NCBI RefSeq assembly: GCF_004354015.1
Contig: NZ_SMRU01000021.1
Span: 45,556 to 109,555, forward strand
Length of the DNA stretch: 64,000 bases
Reading direction: 5' to 3'
From: Arthrobacter terricola
Lineage (GTDB): Bacteria > Actinomycetota > Actinomycetes > Actinomycetales > Micrococcaceae
Part shown: one piece after another, positions 17,513 through 25,529 of the stretch
Numbering within the stretch: position 1 is the stretch's first letter
How the letters are laid out: the number at the start of each line of letters is the position of its first letter
Made by a program: the position numbers and the translations under genes
The notes under the pieces: generated by a model
What the model was told of the DNA's origin: nothing
Database searches by the model: none
Seen by the model: only the letters and a program-made list of their open reading frames with translations

Positions 17513-19990
17513 ATGTTCCAGGGTATGGAGCAGCGTATTTTCCGGTTGGCGCGAGCCGGCGGCATCGACACAAACCCCACAACCTTCACACAGCGGGCCG
17601 GGACTTTCGCGTCCGCCGCGACCAACACCGGCCAGGCCACCCTTCTGACCCGCCGCGAGAAGACGGGGCTGAACGGCTACCTCATTCTTCCGGCCGCCGC
17701 GCTCGGAACCAACGCCCCGCTGCACCTGGCGCACACCGTCGGCGCCCGCGCCGAAGAGGCTCAGATGCCCGAGGAACTGGGCGACACCCCGGCGATCGGA
17801 AAGCTGAAATACAAGCCCTCCCCGGCGCTGCGGGAGACCCAGTCCGGCATCGACCCGACCGAACTTCCCCGGCTGCTGGCCAACGCCATGCCCGAAGGTT
17901 CCTGGGTGGCCGTGACGATGCGCAAGCCAACCAACAGGGAGCGGAAGTTCTACACGCCGTGGCTGGCCAACCGGCTCGGCACCACGGTCCCGACGCACCA
18001 CTCCACGTCCCCGAACGCTGTCGTTGTCTCCATCACCGCGGGCGGATCCTCGAAGGAGGAAGTGACGTCACTGCTGTCCCAGGTCACCGCCGGCCTGCCC
18101 GGTTTCGACCTGGACTCCGGCGTGCGGTTCGCTCCGACACGGTCCCCACTGTTCCTTGGGCTTCCCGCAGGACTGCTGCTGGCCGCCGCCACCTTGTACG
18201 GTCTGCCGATGATCCCCGCCGAGTACGCCCAGTACGTTCCCACGCTGGCCACTCCACTCCTGCTTGTGCTCTCCGGCGTCGCCGCCGCGCTCGGCCTGGC
18301 CGCCCTGACCGGTCGCATCACCTCCCCGGACACGAAGCTGCGCAACTGCCTGGCCCAGCCGGCGTTCGCTGCTCCCCCGGCACGGCGCGGGCGCCCTCGG
18401 CCGCCGCGGAAAGAACAGACCATCCGCGGACACCGTAACGTCAACGGTGAGAAGATCCCGTTCGAAAAGTTCGTGACGGCTTCAGACGGCGACTACCCGC
18501 TGGCGCCGGACACCTTCCTGGTCGGACCCAACGTGGTTGTCGGCATGGTCTCCCCGCACGCCGGGGCCGTCTCCGGTGCCGCAGCGACCCGGGCCCGCGC
18601 CACACCGCCGGTGATGCTGCAGGAGATCGGCCCGCTGCTGGGCAGCAACGATGACGGATCAGCCCACCTGTCCGCGGCATCTCTCTTGTACGGCTGCGCT
18701 GTCGTGGGCAAACCAGGCAGTGGGAAAAGTCTGCTGGTCCGGTCGCTGTTCGGCTGGCACTGCCTGGAACGGGTCAACCCCTCCGGAAAGCCCGGCTACC
18801 CCGGTGCGAACAACACCCTCATCGCATTCGAGTCCAAGGGCGACGGCGTCGCCAAGTACATCCAGTGGGCTCACACCCTCGGCGACAAGATCCTTGCCAT
18901 CGACGTCGCCGACGCCCGGTCGCCGGCGATCGATCTGTTTTCCGTCCCGGGTGACAACGCGGCCAAGGCGGTGTTTTTCACCAACGCCCTGAAGTACACG
19001 TTCGGTGCCGAGGCGATCGGTGTCCGGTCGTTTCCGACGATCGTCGCCGTCCTCACCGCAGCCCTGTCCGTGGACGCCCGCGTTCTGGATTCCATCGAGG
19101 ACCGCGACGACCGGATCCTCAAACACGGCATGTCACCGCTCTACTACGCGTACCAGCTCCTCGCCGGAACGTCCGACAAGGTCGCTGTCCAGCTAGCCAC
19201 CGGCATCAAGGCCTTGAGCATCAAGCTGCGCGAACGCGGCGAGCCTGACGAGGTCCTGGAGCAGGCGTACATCGCCATCTCCTCCCTGTTCGAGGACCGC
19301 ACCGAGTCGGCCCGCCGGCCATTCCTGGAACCGCCCCGGAACAAGTTCGAGCAGCTCCTGATTCTCGAGGACTGGTGGAGCCCGTCGCGCCGGAAAGTCA
19401 GCTGGACCGACGTCCTCGAAGGCCACCGCTCCGTCGTCATCAACACCGGCTCCTCCACGTCTGGCATCCTCCTCGATGACGAGCAGAACCAGCAGATTTC
19501 CTCGCTGCTGATGTACTCGCTGCAGAACGCACTCAAGCGCACCTGCTCCGGCTGGCTGGAGGCCGGGCGCTCGGTGAGCGTCTTTGCCGACGAGCTTTCC
19601 CTGCTCGCCGGCACTTCCCCGGAAATCATCGCCTGGATCCGCGACCAGGGCCGGTCCTACGGCATCCGCGCCATCCTCGCCACCCAGCGGCCCGAGCAGT
19701 TGGGCGCGGCGCTGCGGAACAACTTCCTCACCTACTCGACGCTGATCTCCTTCGCCCAGACCGACGTGGCCACGGCAGCCGAGGTCGCCGCGAACGTCGG
19801 CTCCAACGGTGAATGGACAACCGAAGACATCCAGCACATTGAACCGTTTCATGTCGTCGTCCGGGCGGAAGTGGACCAGCGTCGGCAGTCCGCGTTCATC
19901 GTCAAACTCCCCAACTTCGAAGCCGATATGTCCTCCTACGCCACCGCGCAGGGGTACACCCACGAACCCGCAGGAGCTTATCCGTGGTAG
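17513..19990 (+). CDS. Conjugation-type TraG/FtsK-like membrane ATPase
   Basis: An 825-residue ATPase of the coupling-protein/HerA-FtsK class. An N-terminal soluble part is followed by two adjacent membrane helices (about residues 205-226 and 234-258), then the motor domain with Walker A GKPGSGKS (K405), a Walker B-like SVSVFADELSLLAG and the ILATQRPEQLG motif seen in these pumps. Such proteins couple DNA substrates to transfer during conjugation of actinobacterial plasmids and integrative elements. The start is uncertain: ATG at 17513 or 17525, neither with a strong ribosome binding site. The stop overlaps the start of the next gene by seven bases, so both are cotranslated. No VirB-like channel or relaxase was found here. 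Confidence 0.8.
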   Translation: MFQGMEQRIFRLARAGGIDTNPTTFTQRAGTFASAATNTGQATLLTRREKTGLNGYLILPAAALGTNAPLHLAHTVGARAEEAQMPEELGDTPAIGKLKYKPSPALRETQSGIDPTELPRLLANAMPEGSWVAVTMRKPTNRERKFYTPWLANRLGTTVPTHHSTSPNAVVVSITAGGSSKEEVTSLLSQVTAGLPGFDLDSGVRFAPTRSPLFLGLPAGLLLAAATLYGLPMIPAEYAQYVPTLATPLLLVLSGVAAALGLAALTGRITSPDTKLRNCLAQPAFAAPPARRGRPRPPRKEQTIRGHRNVNGEKIPFEKFVTASDGDYPLAPDTFLVGPNVVVGMVSPHAGAVSGAAATRARATPPVMLQEIGPLLGSNDDGSAHLSAASLLYGCAVVGKPGSGKSLLVRSLFGWHCLERVNPSGKPGYPGANNTLIAFESKGDGVAKYIQWAHTLGDKILAIDVADARSPAIDLFSVPGDNAAKAVFFTNALKYTFGAEAIGVRSFPTIVAVLTAALSVDARVLDSIEDRDDRILKHGMSPLYYAYQLLAGTSDKVAVQLATGIKALSIKLRERGEPDEVLEQAYIAISSLFEDRTESARRPFLEPPRNKFEQLLILEDWWSPSRRKVSWTDVLEGHRSVVINTGSSTSGILLDDEQNQQISSLLMYSLQNALKRTCSGWLEAGRSVSVFADELSLLAGTSPEIIAWIRDQGRSYGIRAILATQRPEQLGAALRNNFLTYSTLISFAQTDVATAAEVAANVGSNGEWTTEDIQHIEPFHVVVRAEVDQRRQSAFIVKLPNFEADMSSYATAQGYTHEPAGAYPW

Positions 19991-21381
19991 CCGTAGCGCC
20001 CGAACGCCGCATCATCGAAGACGGCATCCACGCCGAGATGATGCCCTCGGCAAACCCCGACGATGACCTAGCGATGCACAACCGTCGCGACCCTTACTGG
20101 GACCGGCTCTGGGCACCGGGTTCCCAGGCAAACTGGGTCACCGGCCCGATGGCCAGGCACCACAAGAAGGAGGGGCTCAGCCCGGTCAACGCCAAGCTTC
20201 TCCTGAACGAGGACGAGGCACTGCGCATCGCCACCTCCAACCGGGGACGCACAGAACGCCTTGCTGCGTGGGGTGTCCTGGACTCCTGGCGCACCGTGTC
20301 CGCGGAACAACTCGCAGCCCTCACAGGGTGCCGGTATTTCCTGGACCCCAACTACTCTTCGATGGCTGCCTCGTTCTCCCTTGACCTGATCGATGTCGGC
20401 ACCTACGCGAACAAGCTGCGGCTCAACCCGGGGATGAACAGCAGCGTCGTATTCCGCATCGCGAACTCCGAGGCGTTCGGCAAAGTCATCGAGCCGACAC
20501 TCACCGGCCCGGAATGGCTCAGTGTGACCGCCGGTCACCCGTGGTCCACAGGCGGCCAGTACGACAGGCACAACGTCCTCTCGACCGAGTTTGGCCTGCG
20601 CGCCGCGGAGTACCTGGACATAGGTGCGGTCCTGGGCGAGAAACTGTCCTCCGTCGACTTGCTCGCCGGCTCCGGTCTGGGCAAGAAAATAGCCCGCCCC
20701 GATGGTCGCCGCGCCGACGGGACCATCGTCCGCAACGACGGGTTGCGCATTGCCTTCGAGCTCACAGCGACCGCATCTCCTGCCTTCGAAAACAAGGTGC
20801 GTCGCTGGGCCCAAGTCATCGCCGAACGACCGCTGGAAACCTCAGGCCTGACCGTCGTGTTCATCGCCGCCCCACACCCGGACCGCTCCCGTCGCACCAG
20901 TACCGACCCCCGCCACGAGATCTACCGGACCCTTGCAAAGGTCCTGAGGGAATTCCCCGGCCGCGGCCAGGACTCCCCCGCCGCGCGAATCGGCATCGCC
21001 CACTGGGAGGAATGGTTCCCGGACCGGCACCTGATAAGCGAAGCATTCCTCAGCTTGAAGGCAGACTTCGCCATCAACGACGCCACCGGACCGGACCGGT
21101 GGGCAACCCGTGGGATGCTCACCGACTACGCCTTCGAGCCCTGGTGCACTTTCGACGCGACCGCCGTCCTCGAGAACTCCAGGCTGCTCGCCGCCACCCC
21201 GCACTGGATGCGCAAGGGCGACCACACGCACCTGATCGGTTCCCCGATGGACCGGGCCGGCGTCAACGTCCCGCACCCGGCACCGGCCAAGCCGCACCTG
21301 ACCAAGGGCCGGCCGCTCGGTGCCGCGGTCGGTAACGGTGGCGACGCAAAACTACCTCGCCGTCTGCGTACCGAATGGTAA
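19984..21381 (+). CDS. Replication-relaxation-like protein of the transfer module
   Basis: A 465-residue protein resembling the replication-relaxation family, which accompanies TraG-like ATPases on actinobacterial mobile elements. The N-terminal half contains a helical, winged-helix-like part (NRGRTERLAAWGVLDSWRT, then a putative DNA-binding segment). The second half has a beta-strand core reading RPDGRRADGTIV ... LRIAFELTATA, similar to a restriction-endonuclease-like fold with D and E residues. A role in nicking or in replication initiation is suggested for the family but not shown here. It overlaps the ATPase gene. GTG is the start. The C-terminal coding end is repeated at 22023-22066. Confidence 0.65.
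   Translation: MVAVAPERRIIEDGIHAEMMPSANPDDDLAMHNRRDPYWDRLWAPGSQANWVTGPMARHHKKEGLSPVNAKLLLNEDEALRIATSNRGRTERLAAWGVLDSWRTVSAEQLAALTGCRYFLDPNYSSMAASFSLDLIDVGTYANKLRLNPGMNSSVVFRIANSEAFGKVIEPTLTGPEWLSVTAGHPWSTGGQYDRHNVLSTEFGLRAAEYLDIGAVLGEKLSSVDLLAGSGLGKKIARPDGRRADGTIVRNDGLRIAFELTATASPAFENKVRRWAQVIAERPLETSGLTVVFIAAPHPDRSRRTSTDPRHEIYRTLAKVLREFPGRGQDSPAARIGIAHWEEWFPDRHLISEAFLSLKADFAINDATGPDRWATRGMLTDYAFEPWCTFDATAVLENSRLLAATPHWMRKGDHTHLIGSPMDRAGVNVPHPAPAKPHLTKGRPLGAAVGNGGDAKLPRRLRTEW
21271..21314 (+). repeat. 44-base direct repeat, copy inside the 3' end of the replication-relaxation gene
   Basis: Matches 22023-22066 at 37 of 44 positions without gaps; the core 35 bases match at 31. This copy encodes PAPAKPHLTKGRP near the C-terminus of the replication-relaxation-like protein. 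The two copies bracket the lipoprotein gene, as if that gene was added by insertion or duplication. Confidence 0.7.
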
Positions 21382-21481
21382 ATCTCAAGGGGCACTTCAC
21401 CTCAAGGGCGTACTCGGCACTCTATTTTTGTTCCAGGCAAGGTCCGTACGCTGATGCGACGTCGACGTACTCGGGGGGATC

Positions 21482-22006
21482 ATGGCCTCAAACCGTTCCA
21501 ATCAGCGCCGCACCATCGTGCTGGACCGCCACCGCTGGGCGAAGTGGATACAGGCAAGGGGTTGGACATTGGCGCTCCCCCTGATGATGGTGGCATTGGC
21601 AGGCTGCGGCGGCGCAAAAGCAGCTGATGCCTCAACCCCTACCCCGTCGGTCGCAACCTCGTCCGCGCCTGCCGAGTCGCTGGTCCAGCAAGCATTCCGC
21701 TCGTGCCATCTGGACAATAGCATCTTCGCCGACTACGCCATCCTCGGGGATGGCGGTTACACGATAACAATGAAGGGCGAGCCGACGAATCAGAGCATTT
21801 CCGATTATGGCAAAGTTATCGGCCTTACGTACACAGAAATTATGTGCGAGCTCAAAGCTGTTGAGGTGCCGGACAGTGTGGTGAGCCAGATGAATGCAAC
21901 GCGCGCTTTGGACGGCATGCAGAGGGCGTCCTGGAACAAGATGTCTGCGTCCTGGACGTATCATCCGGACCATGGACTGCAGGTGATTCTGACCGAGTCG
22001 AAGTAG
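21482..22006 (+). CDS. Predicted lipoprotein
   Basis: A 174-residue exported protein. A basic N-terminus (RRTIVLDRHRWAKW) precedes a hydrophobic core and the lipobox VALAGC, then an Ala/Ser/Thr/Pro linker. The mature domain starts near AESLVQQAFRSC and has two cysteines that could pair (RSCHLD and EIMCEL). The start is the ATG that follows a G-rich tract (CGGGGGGATC). It lies between two copies of a 44-base repeat derived from the upstream gene, so it may have joined the module recently. On conjugative elements such lipoproteins sometimes give entry exclusion; that is only a guess. Confidence 0.65.
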   Translation: MASNRSNQRRTIVLDRHRWAKWIQARGWTLALPLMMVALAGCGGAKAADASTPTPSVATSSAPAESLVQQAFRSCHLDNSIFADYAILGDGGYTITMKGEPTNQSISDYGKVIGLTYTEIMCELKAVEVPDSVVSQMNATRALDGMQRASWNKMSASWTYHPDHGLQVILTESK

Positions 22007-22022
22007 GAAGTAGATCTTCCAG

Positions 22023-22066
22023 CCGCAGTCAGCTCCGGCCAAACGGCACCTGACCAAGGGCCGACC
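22023..22066 (+). repeat. 44-base direct repeat, second copy after the lipoprotein gene
   Basis: Partner of 21271-21314. In the corresponding frame it still reads SAPAKRHLTKGRP, so it is a decayed fragment of the upstream gene's 3' end. Confidence 0.7.
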
Positions 22067-22218
22067 ACAGTCCCCGGGGTACTCGGTGCGTTATCGCCTG
22101 GCTTGCCTGAGATTGGCATTGCTGACCTGGCGATCAACATCATCTGGGTCTCGTCATGCGGAGGACACAGCGAAGAAAACCGCCAGCCGGGACGCCAAAG
22201 TATTAGCCTGAGGGATAC

Positions 22219-24375
22219 GTGAGGGCTGGGGGCCAGTTGTTTTGCAAAAGCATGCGGATCGAAGACGTCGCAGCCATGCTGCACGGCAAGCGCGAATTTG
22301 TCTGCATCGACCTGGAAACGACAGGCATCAGCACTCCGCACAGCAGGATCATTGAAGTCGCCGCGGTCCGGTTCAACAGCCAGGGCAAACTGACCCGCGA
22401 ATTCTCCAGCCTGGCCTATCCCGGCATCGGTTACGTCCACGGTGCAGAGTTCGTCCACGGCATCCGTCAGCACGAAGTCGAAACGGCTCCCCCGATCGAG
22501 AACGTCTTGAAGGATCTGCTGGACTTTGTCGGCGACCGGGTTGTCGTTGCGCACAACCTTCCCTTCGAAAACAGGTTCCTCACCTTCGAGCTTGGGAAGG
22601 CACAGATCCTCCCGCAAGACCTGCTCGGCTCCTGCACCTACTCGGCAGCCCGTCGTCTGGTCCACACGGGAACCAACCATAAACTCGCGTCACTCGCTCA
22701 GCATTTCAGGATCCGCCAAGCGACATCGCACCGCGCCTTGCCCGATGCAAGAATCGGAGCGCAGCTGGCGTGGGAACTCGTCAAAGTTGCCAGGTCCAGT
22801 GCGGTGGCAGTCGCGGCCAACACAGCCCGGGGCCGCTCGTCGATGACGAACCAGGCACCCGCCCCTTCAAGGCTTGCCTCGGTCCGGGCCGGCTTCCGGC
22901 CCAAATGGGCGCCAAGTGCCGAACAGAGAACCATCCTCGACGCATTCTTCGGCCAAGGTGACATCAAGATCCTTGCCGGGGCCGGCACCGGAAAAACCAC
23001 AACCCTCCAATTGCTCGCCAACTCCACGAAGGCAAAGATCATATACTTGACCTTCAACAAGTCGACCGCCGTCGAGGCCAAGGACCGGTTCGCCTCCAAC
23101 GTCTCCGCCACAACGATCCACGCCTTCGCTCACAAGGACCTGACCGCAAAAGGGCACGGAGCTTGGCTTGGACGACTGCGGCTCGGCATCGAACCGATCT
23201 CAGTGACAGCCCGCCGCCTCGGTGCAACCGAACCAGGGCTCATCGAAGCGTTCGCAGGCCCAAGAGCTGCCCGCGCGATTGACCCCTACGACCTGACCAA
23301 AATGGCTGTCGACACCGTCACCAACTACTGCCACAGCCCCAGCCGGAAGCTGCTCGCCCGCCATGTCAGCACCGGCAGGGCAAACGCCGGCTTGCGCTCA
23401 TCCATGGTTCCACTCATCCTCATGATGGCCGAAGAGCACTGGGCACACATCCGGGACAAAACAGTCAGGGACATGCCCATCACGCACGATCACTATCTGA
23501 AGGACTGGCTGCTGACCGGGCCGGTGATCGGACGCAAGGGCGATGTCTTGTTCATCGACGAAGCCCAGGACCTCAGCCCGGCAGTCACTCACGCCATCCA
23601 GGCACAGAAACACCTGAAAAAGGTCTTCGTCGGAGATCCCAACCAATCCATCTACGGGTTCGCCGGCGGCAAGGACGCGCTAGCCACGATTCCAGCCGCC
23701 CATACTCTCCCCCTCACCACATCCTGGAGATTCGGGGAACACGCCGCGGACATTGCCAACAGTTGGCTCCGTTCACTGAAGGCACCTCACCTTGTCCACC
23801 CAAATCCTCTACTGATTACATCCGTCGGTCCGTGCGAAAAGCCTGACGCCGTGCTTACCCGAACCAACGCCACAGCGGTCTGGGAGCTGATGGAGCTGCA
23901 AAAACTTGGCAAGCGCCCAACCCTCAGGTGTGAACTCAATTCGATCGCGGCTCTCATTCGCGGGGCCGACGACCTGATCAACGGGCGCGGCTCCAGCCAC
24001 CCCATGCTCAGGCAGTTCGGCTCCTGGGGCGAAGTGCTGGAACATGTCCGCTACGATTCCAGCGCCCAAGAACTAATGACATGGACAAAGCTGATTGAAG
24101 GCTACGGCACTGCGGAACTAAACCGGACCATTACCAGCGCCTCTGCAACCGTGGACGGCGCCACGGTCATTACGACAGCCCACAAGGCGAAAGGCCTTGA
24201 GTGGGATTCGGTGCGTATCTCCGACGATTTCGCGGAGATAATCGCACGAACGTTCTTGGGCGGAGACAAAAACCAGATCGCTGAGGAAAAGAGACTGGCG
24301 TATGTGGCGGTCACGAGGGCACGGAAGCATCTGGACCCGGGACCGTTGGCTGGATTCGCGGACTTCCTGAGCTAG
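22219..24375 (+). CDS. Fusion of DEDDh exonuclease and UvrD/Rep-type helicase
   Basis: A 718-residue enzyme with two nucleic-acid modules. Residues 25-190 are a DnaQ-like 3'-5' exonuclease: D31-L-E33-T-T-G, then HNLPFENRFL and the late HRALPDAR motif, giving a DEDDh set. From about 235 it is a superfamily 1 helicase: Walker A AGAGTGKTT (K259), D447-E-A-Q (FIDEAQDLSP), GDPNQSIYGFAGG, TSWRFG, TTAHKAKGLEW and YVAVTRARK. It should unwind and degrade DNA. GTG at 22219 with AGGG upstream is the chosen start; ATG at 22252 would remove eleven residues and keep all motifs. Such fusions occur in DNA repair and phage-defence settings. It sits downstream of the transfer genes, likely cargo. Confidence 0.85.
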   Translation: MRAGGQLFCKSMRIEDVAAMLHGKREFVCIDLETTGISTPHSRIIEVAAVRFNSQGKLTREFSSLAYPGIGYVHGAEFVHGIRQHEVETAPPIENVLKDLLDFVGDRVVVAHNLPFENRFLTFELGKAQILPQDLLGSCTYSAARRLVHTGTNHKLASLAQHFRIRQATSHRALPDARIGAQLAWELVKVARSSAVAVAANTARGRSSMTNQAPAPSRLASVRAGFRPKWAPSAEQRTILDAFFGQGDIKILAGAGTGKTTTLQLLANSTKAKIIYLTFNKSTAVEAKDRFASNVSATTIHAFAHKDLTAKGHGAWLGRLRLGIEPISVTARRLGATEPGLIEAFAGPRAARAIDPYDLTKMAVDTVTNYCHSPSRKLLARHVSTGRANAGLRSSMVPLILMMAEEHWAHIRDKTVRDMPITHDHYLKDWLLTGPVIGRKGDVLFIDEAQDLSPAVTHAIQAQKHLKKVFVGDPNQSIYGFAGGKDALATIPAAHTLPLTTSWRFGEHAADIANSWLRSLKAPHLVHPNPLLITSVGPCEKPDAVLTRTNATAVWELMELQKLGKRPTLRCELNSIAALIRGADDLINGRGSSHPMLRQFGSWGEVLEHVRYDSSAQELMTWTKLIEGYGTAELNRTITSASATVDGATVITTAHKAKGLEWDSVRISDDFAEIIARTFLGGDKNQIAEEKRLAYVAVTRARKHLDPGPLAGFADFLS

Positions 24376-24646
24376 CGCAAAGTACCCTCAAAGCCGGATG
24401 TTCAGCACTGCGAGCGGCAACGGCGGACGCGAAACTCCCGGCCAGGATCCGCATCGAATGGTAACAGGGAATATTTCCGGTCTTCTGCCAGTCCGCATGC
24501 GTGTCTCCCCGGCTCTCAGCCTGTTCGCTGTTCAGCACTGGTATCTTCATTCCGGTGCGACACCTCGTCGCGCCACCGGCTGTTCCCCGCTCGGAAAGGA
24601 ACGCTGGAACGGCGCGTCCTTTCCGAGCATAAGACAGGAAAACGGC

Positions 24647-25330
24647 ATGATCGACAACGGGGCAGATCTTCCGCCAACCCCAGGCCGGTTCTGCAGTAAC
24701 TGCGGTGCACCAAACCAGATCGGGAATTACTGCACGGTCTGCGGACAACCAACGGTCTCGGGGACCCACGGATTGTCGATACCACCGATGACCTTTACCG
24801 CCGCCGGACCGCAGCCGGTCAGCGGTCAACCGAACGCCACACACGGAGGCTATGTCCCGGTGGCTGCAGTAGCTCGTCAGGTTACCGAATACGTTGAAGT
24901 TGCCGGCCACGGGGTTTTCCGGCTCACCCCCGTCCCCAAACGCGCACTTGCCCGCATCGTAGACGGCCTCATTATCGTCATCGCTTTCTTCCTTCTGACC
25001 GGTTTCTTCTTCCAAAGCGGGCTGATCCTCGACCTGATCCTGATTGCGCTGATGGCCAACCTCTACGAGTTCCTCATGGTCGGAATCATCGGGCGCACGG
25101 TTGGCAAGATAGCCATCGGGGCTCGCATCATTCGTTCGGCCGACGGCACCAAACCCAAATTCACAGACTCTTTCATGCGATGGCTGCTCCCTGGCGTAGT
25201 TGGCCTGCTACCCATCCTCGGTGCCTTGGGTAGCCCGCTAGTCCTCATCTCACCCGTTTTTGACTCCTCCGGTCGTCGGCAGGGCTGGCACGACAAGATC
25301 GCCTCCACTCTCGTCGTTCAGCAAGTCTGA
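24647..25330 (+). CDS. RDD family membrane protein with N-terminal zinc ribbon
   Basis: A 227-residue protein. The first 35 residues contain two CxxC pairs (FCSNCGAPN and YCTVCGQPT), a zinc ribbon. A Pro/Gly-rich linker leads to an RDD domain: ALARIVDGLI, two helices (about 105-145), GRTVGKIAIGARI, then RWLLPGVVGLLPILG and a final QGWHDKIAST. RDD proteins are small membrane proteins; some are linked to ion or compound transport. ATG at 24647 follows AGGA with a seven-base spacer, which excludes the 83 upstream in-frame codons. Zinc-ribbon plus RDD is a common actinobacterial layout. Confidence 0.85.
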   Translation: MIDNGADLPPTPGRFCSNCGAPNQIGNYCTVCGQPTVSGTHGLSIPPMTFTAAGPQPVSGQPNATHGGYVPVAAVARQVTEYVEVAGHGVFRLTPVPKRALARIVDGLIIVIAFFLLTGFFFQSGLILDLILIALMANLYEFLMVGIIGRTVGKIAIGARIIRSADGTKPKFTDSFMRWLLPGVVGLLPILGALGSPLVLISPVFDSSGRRQGWHDKIASTLVVQQV

Positions 25331-25529
25331 CTCACATCGGTGTGATCACCGCGTACCTTGGTTCCAGCAACAGCCCCTCCTTGCCTGCTCGTCCTATTGC
25401 GTTCGGAAGAAGTCAACGGCAGTGGCGAAGGCTACCGTTTCGCCCACGCAACGAATGGTGAACGGTGGTTCCACCAATTCGAGTAGCGCCACTCTATTCA
25501 AAGGACCCCGGCAGTCCTAACCTCACTTC

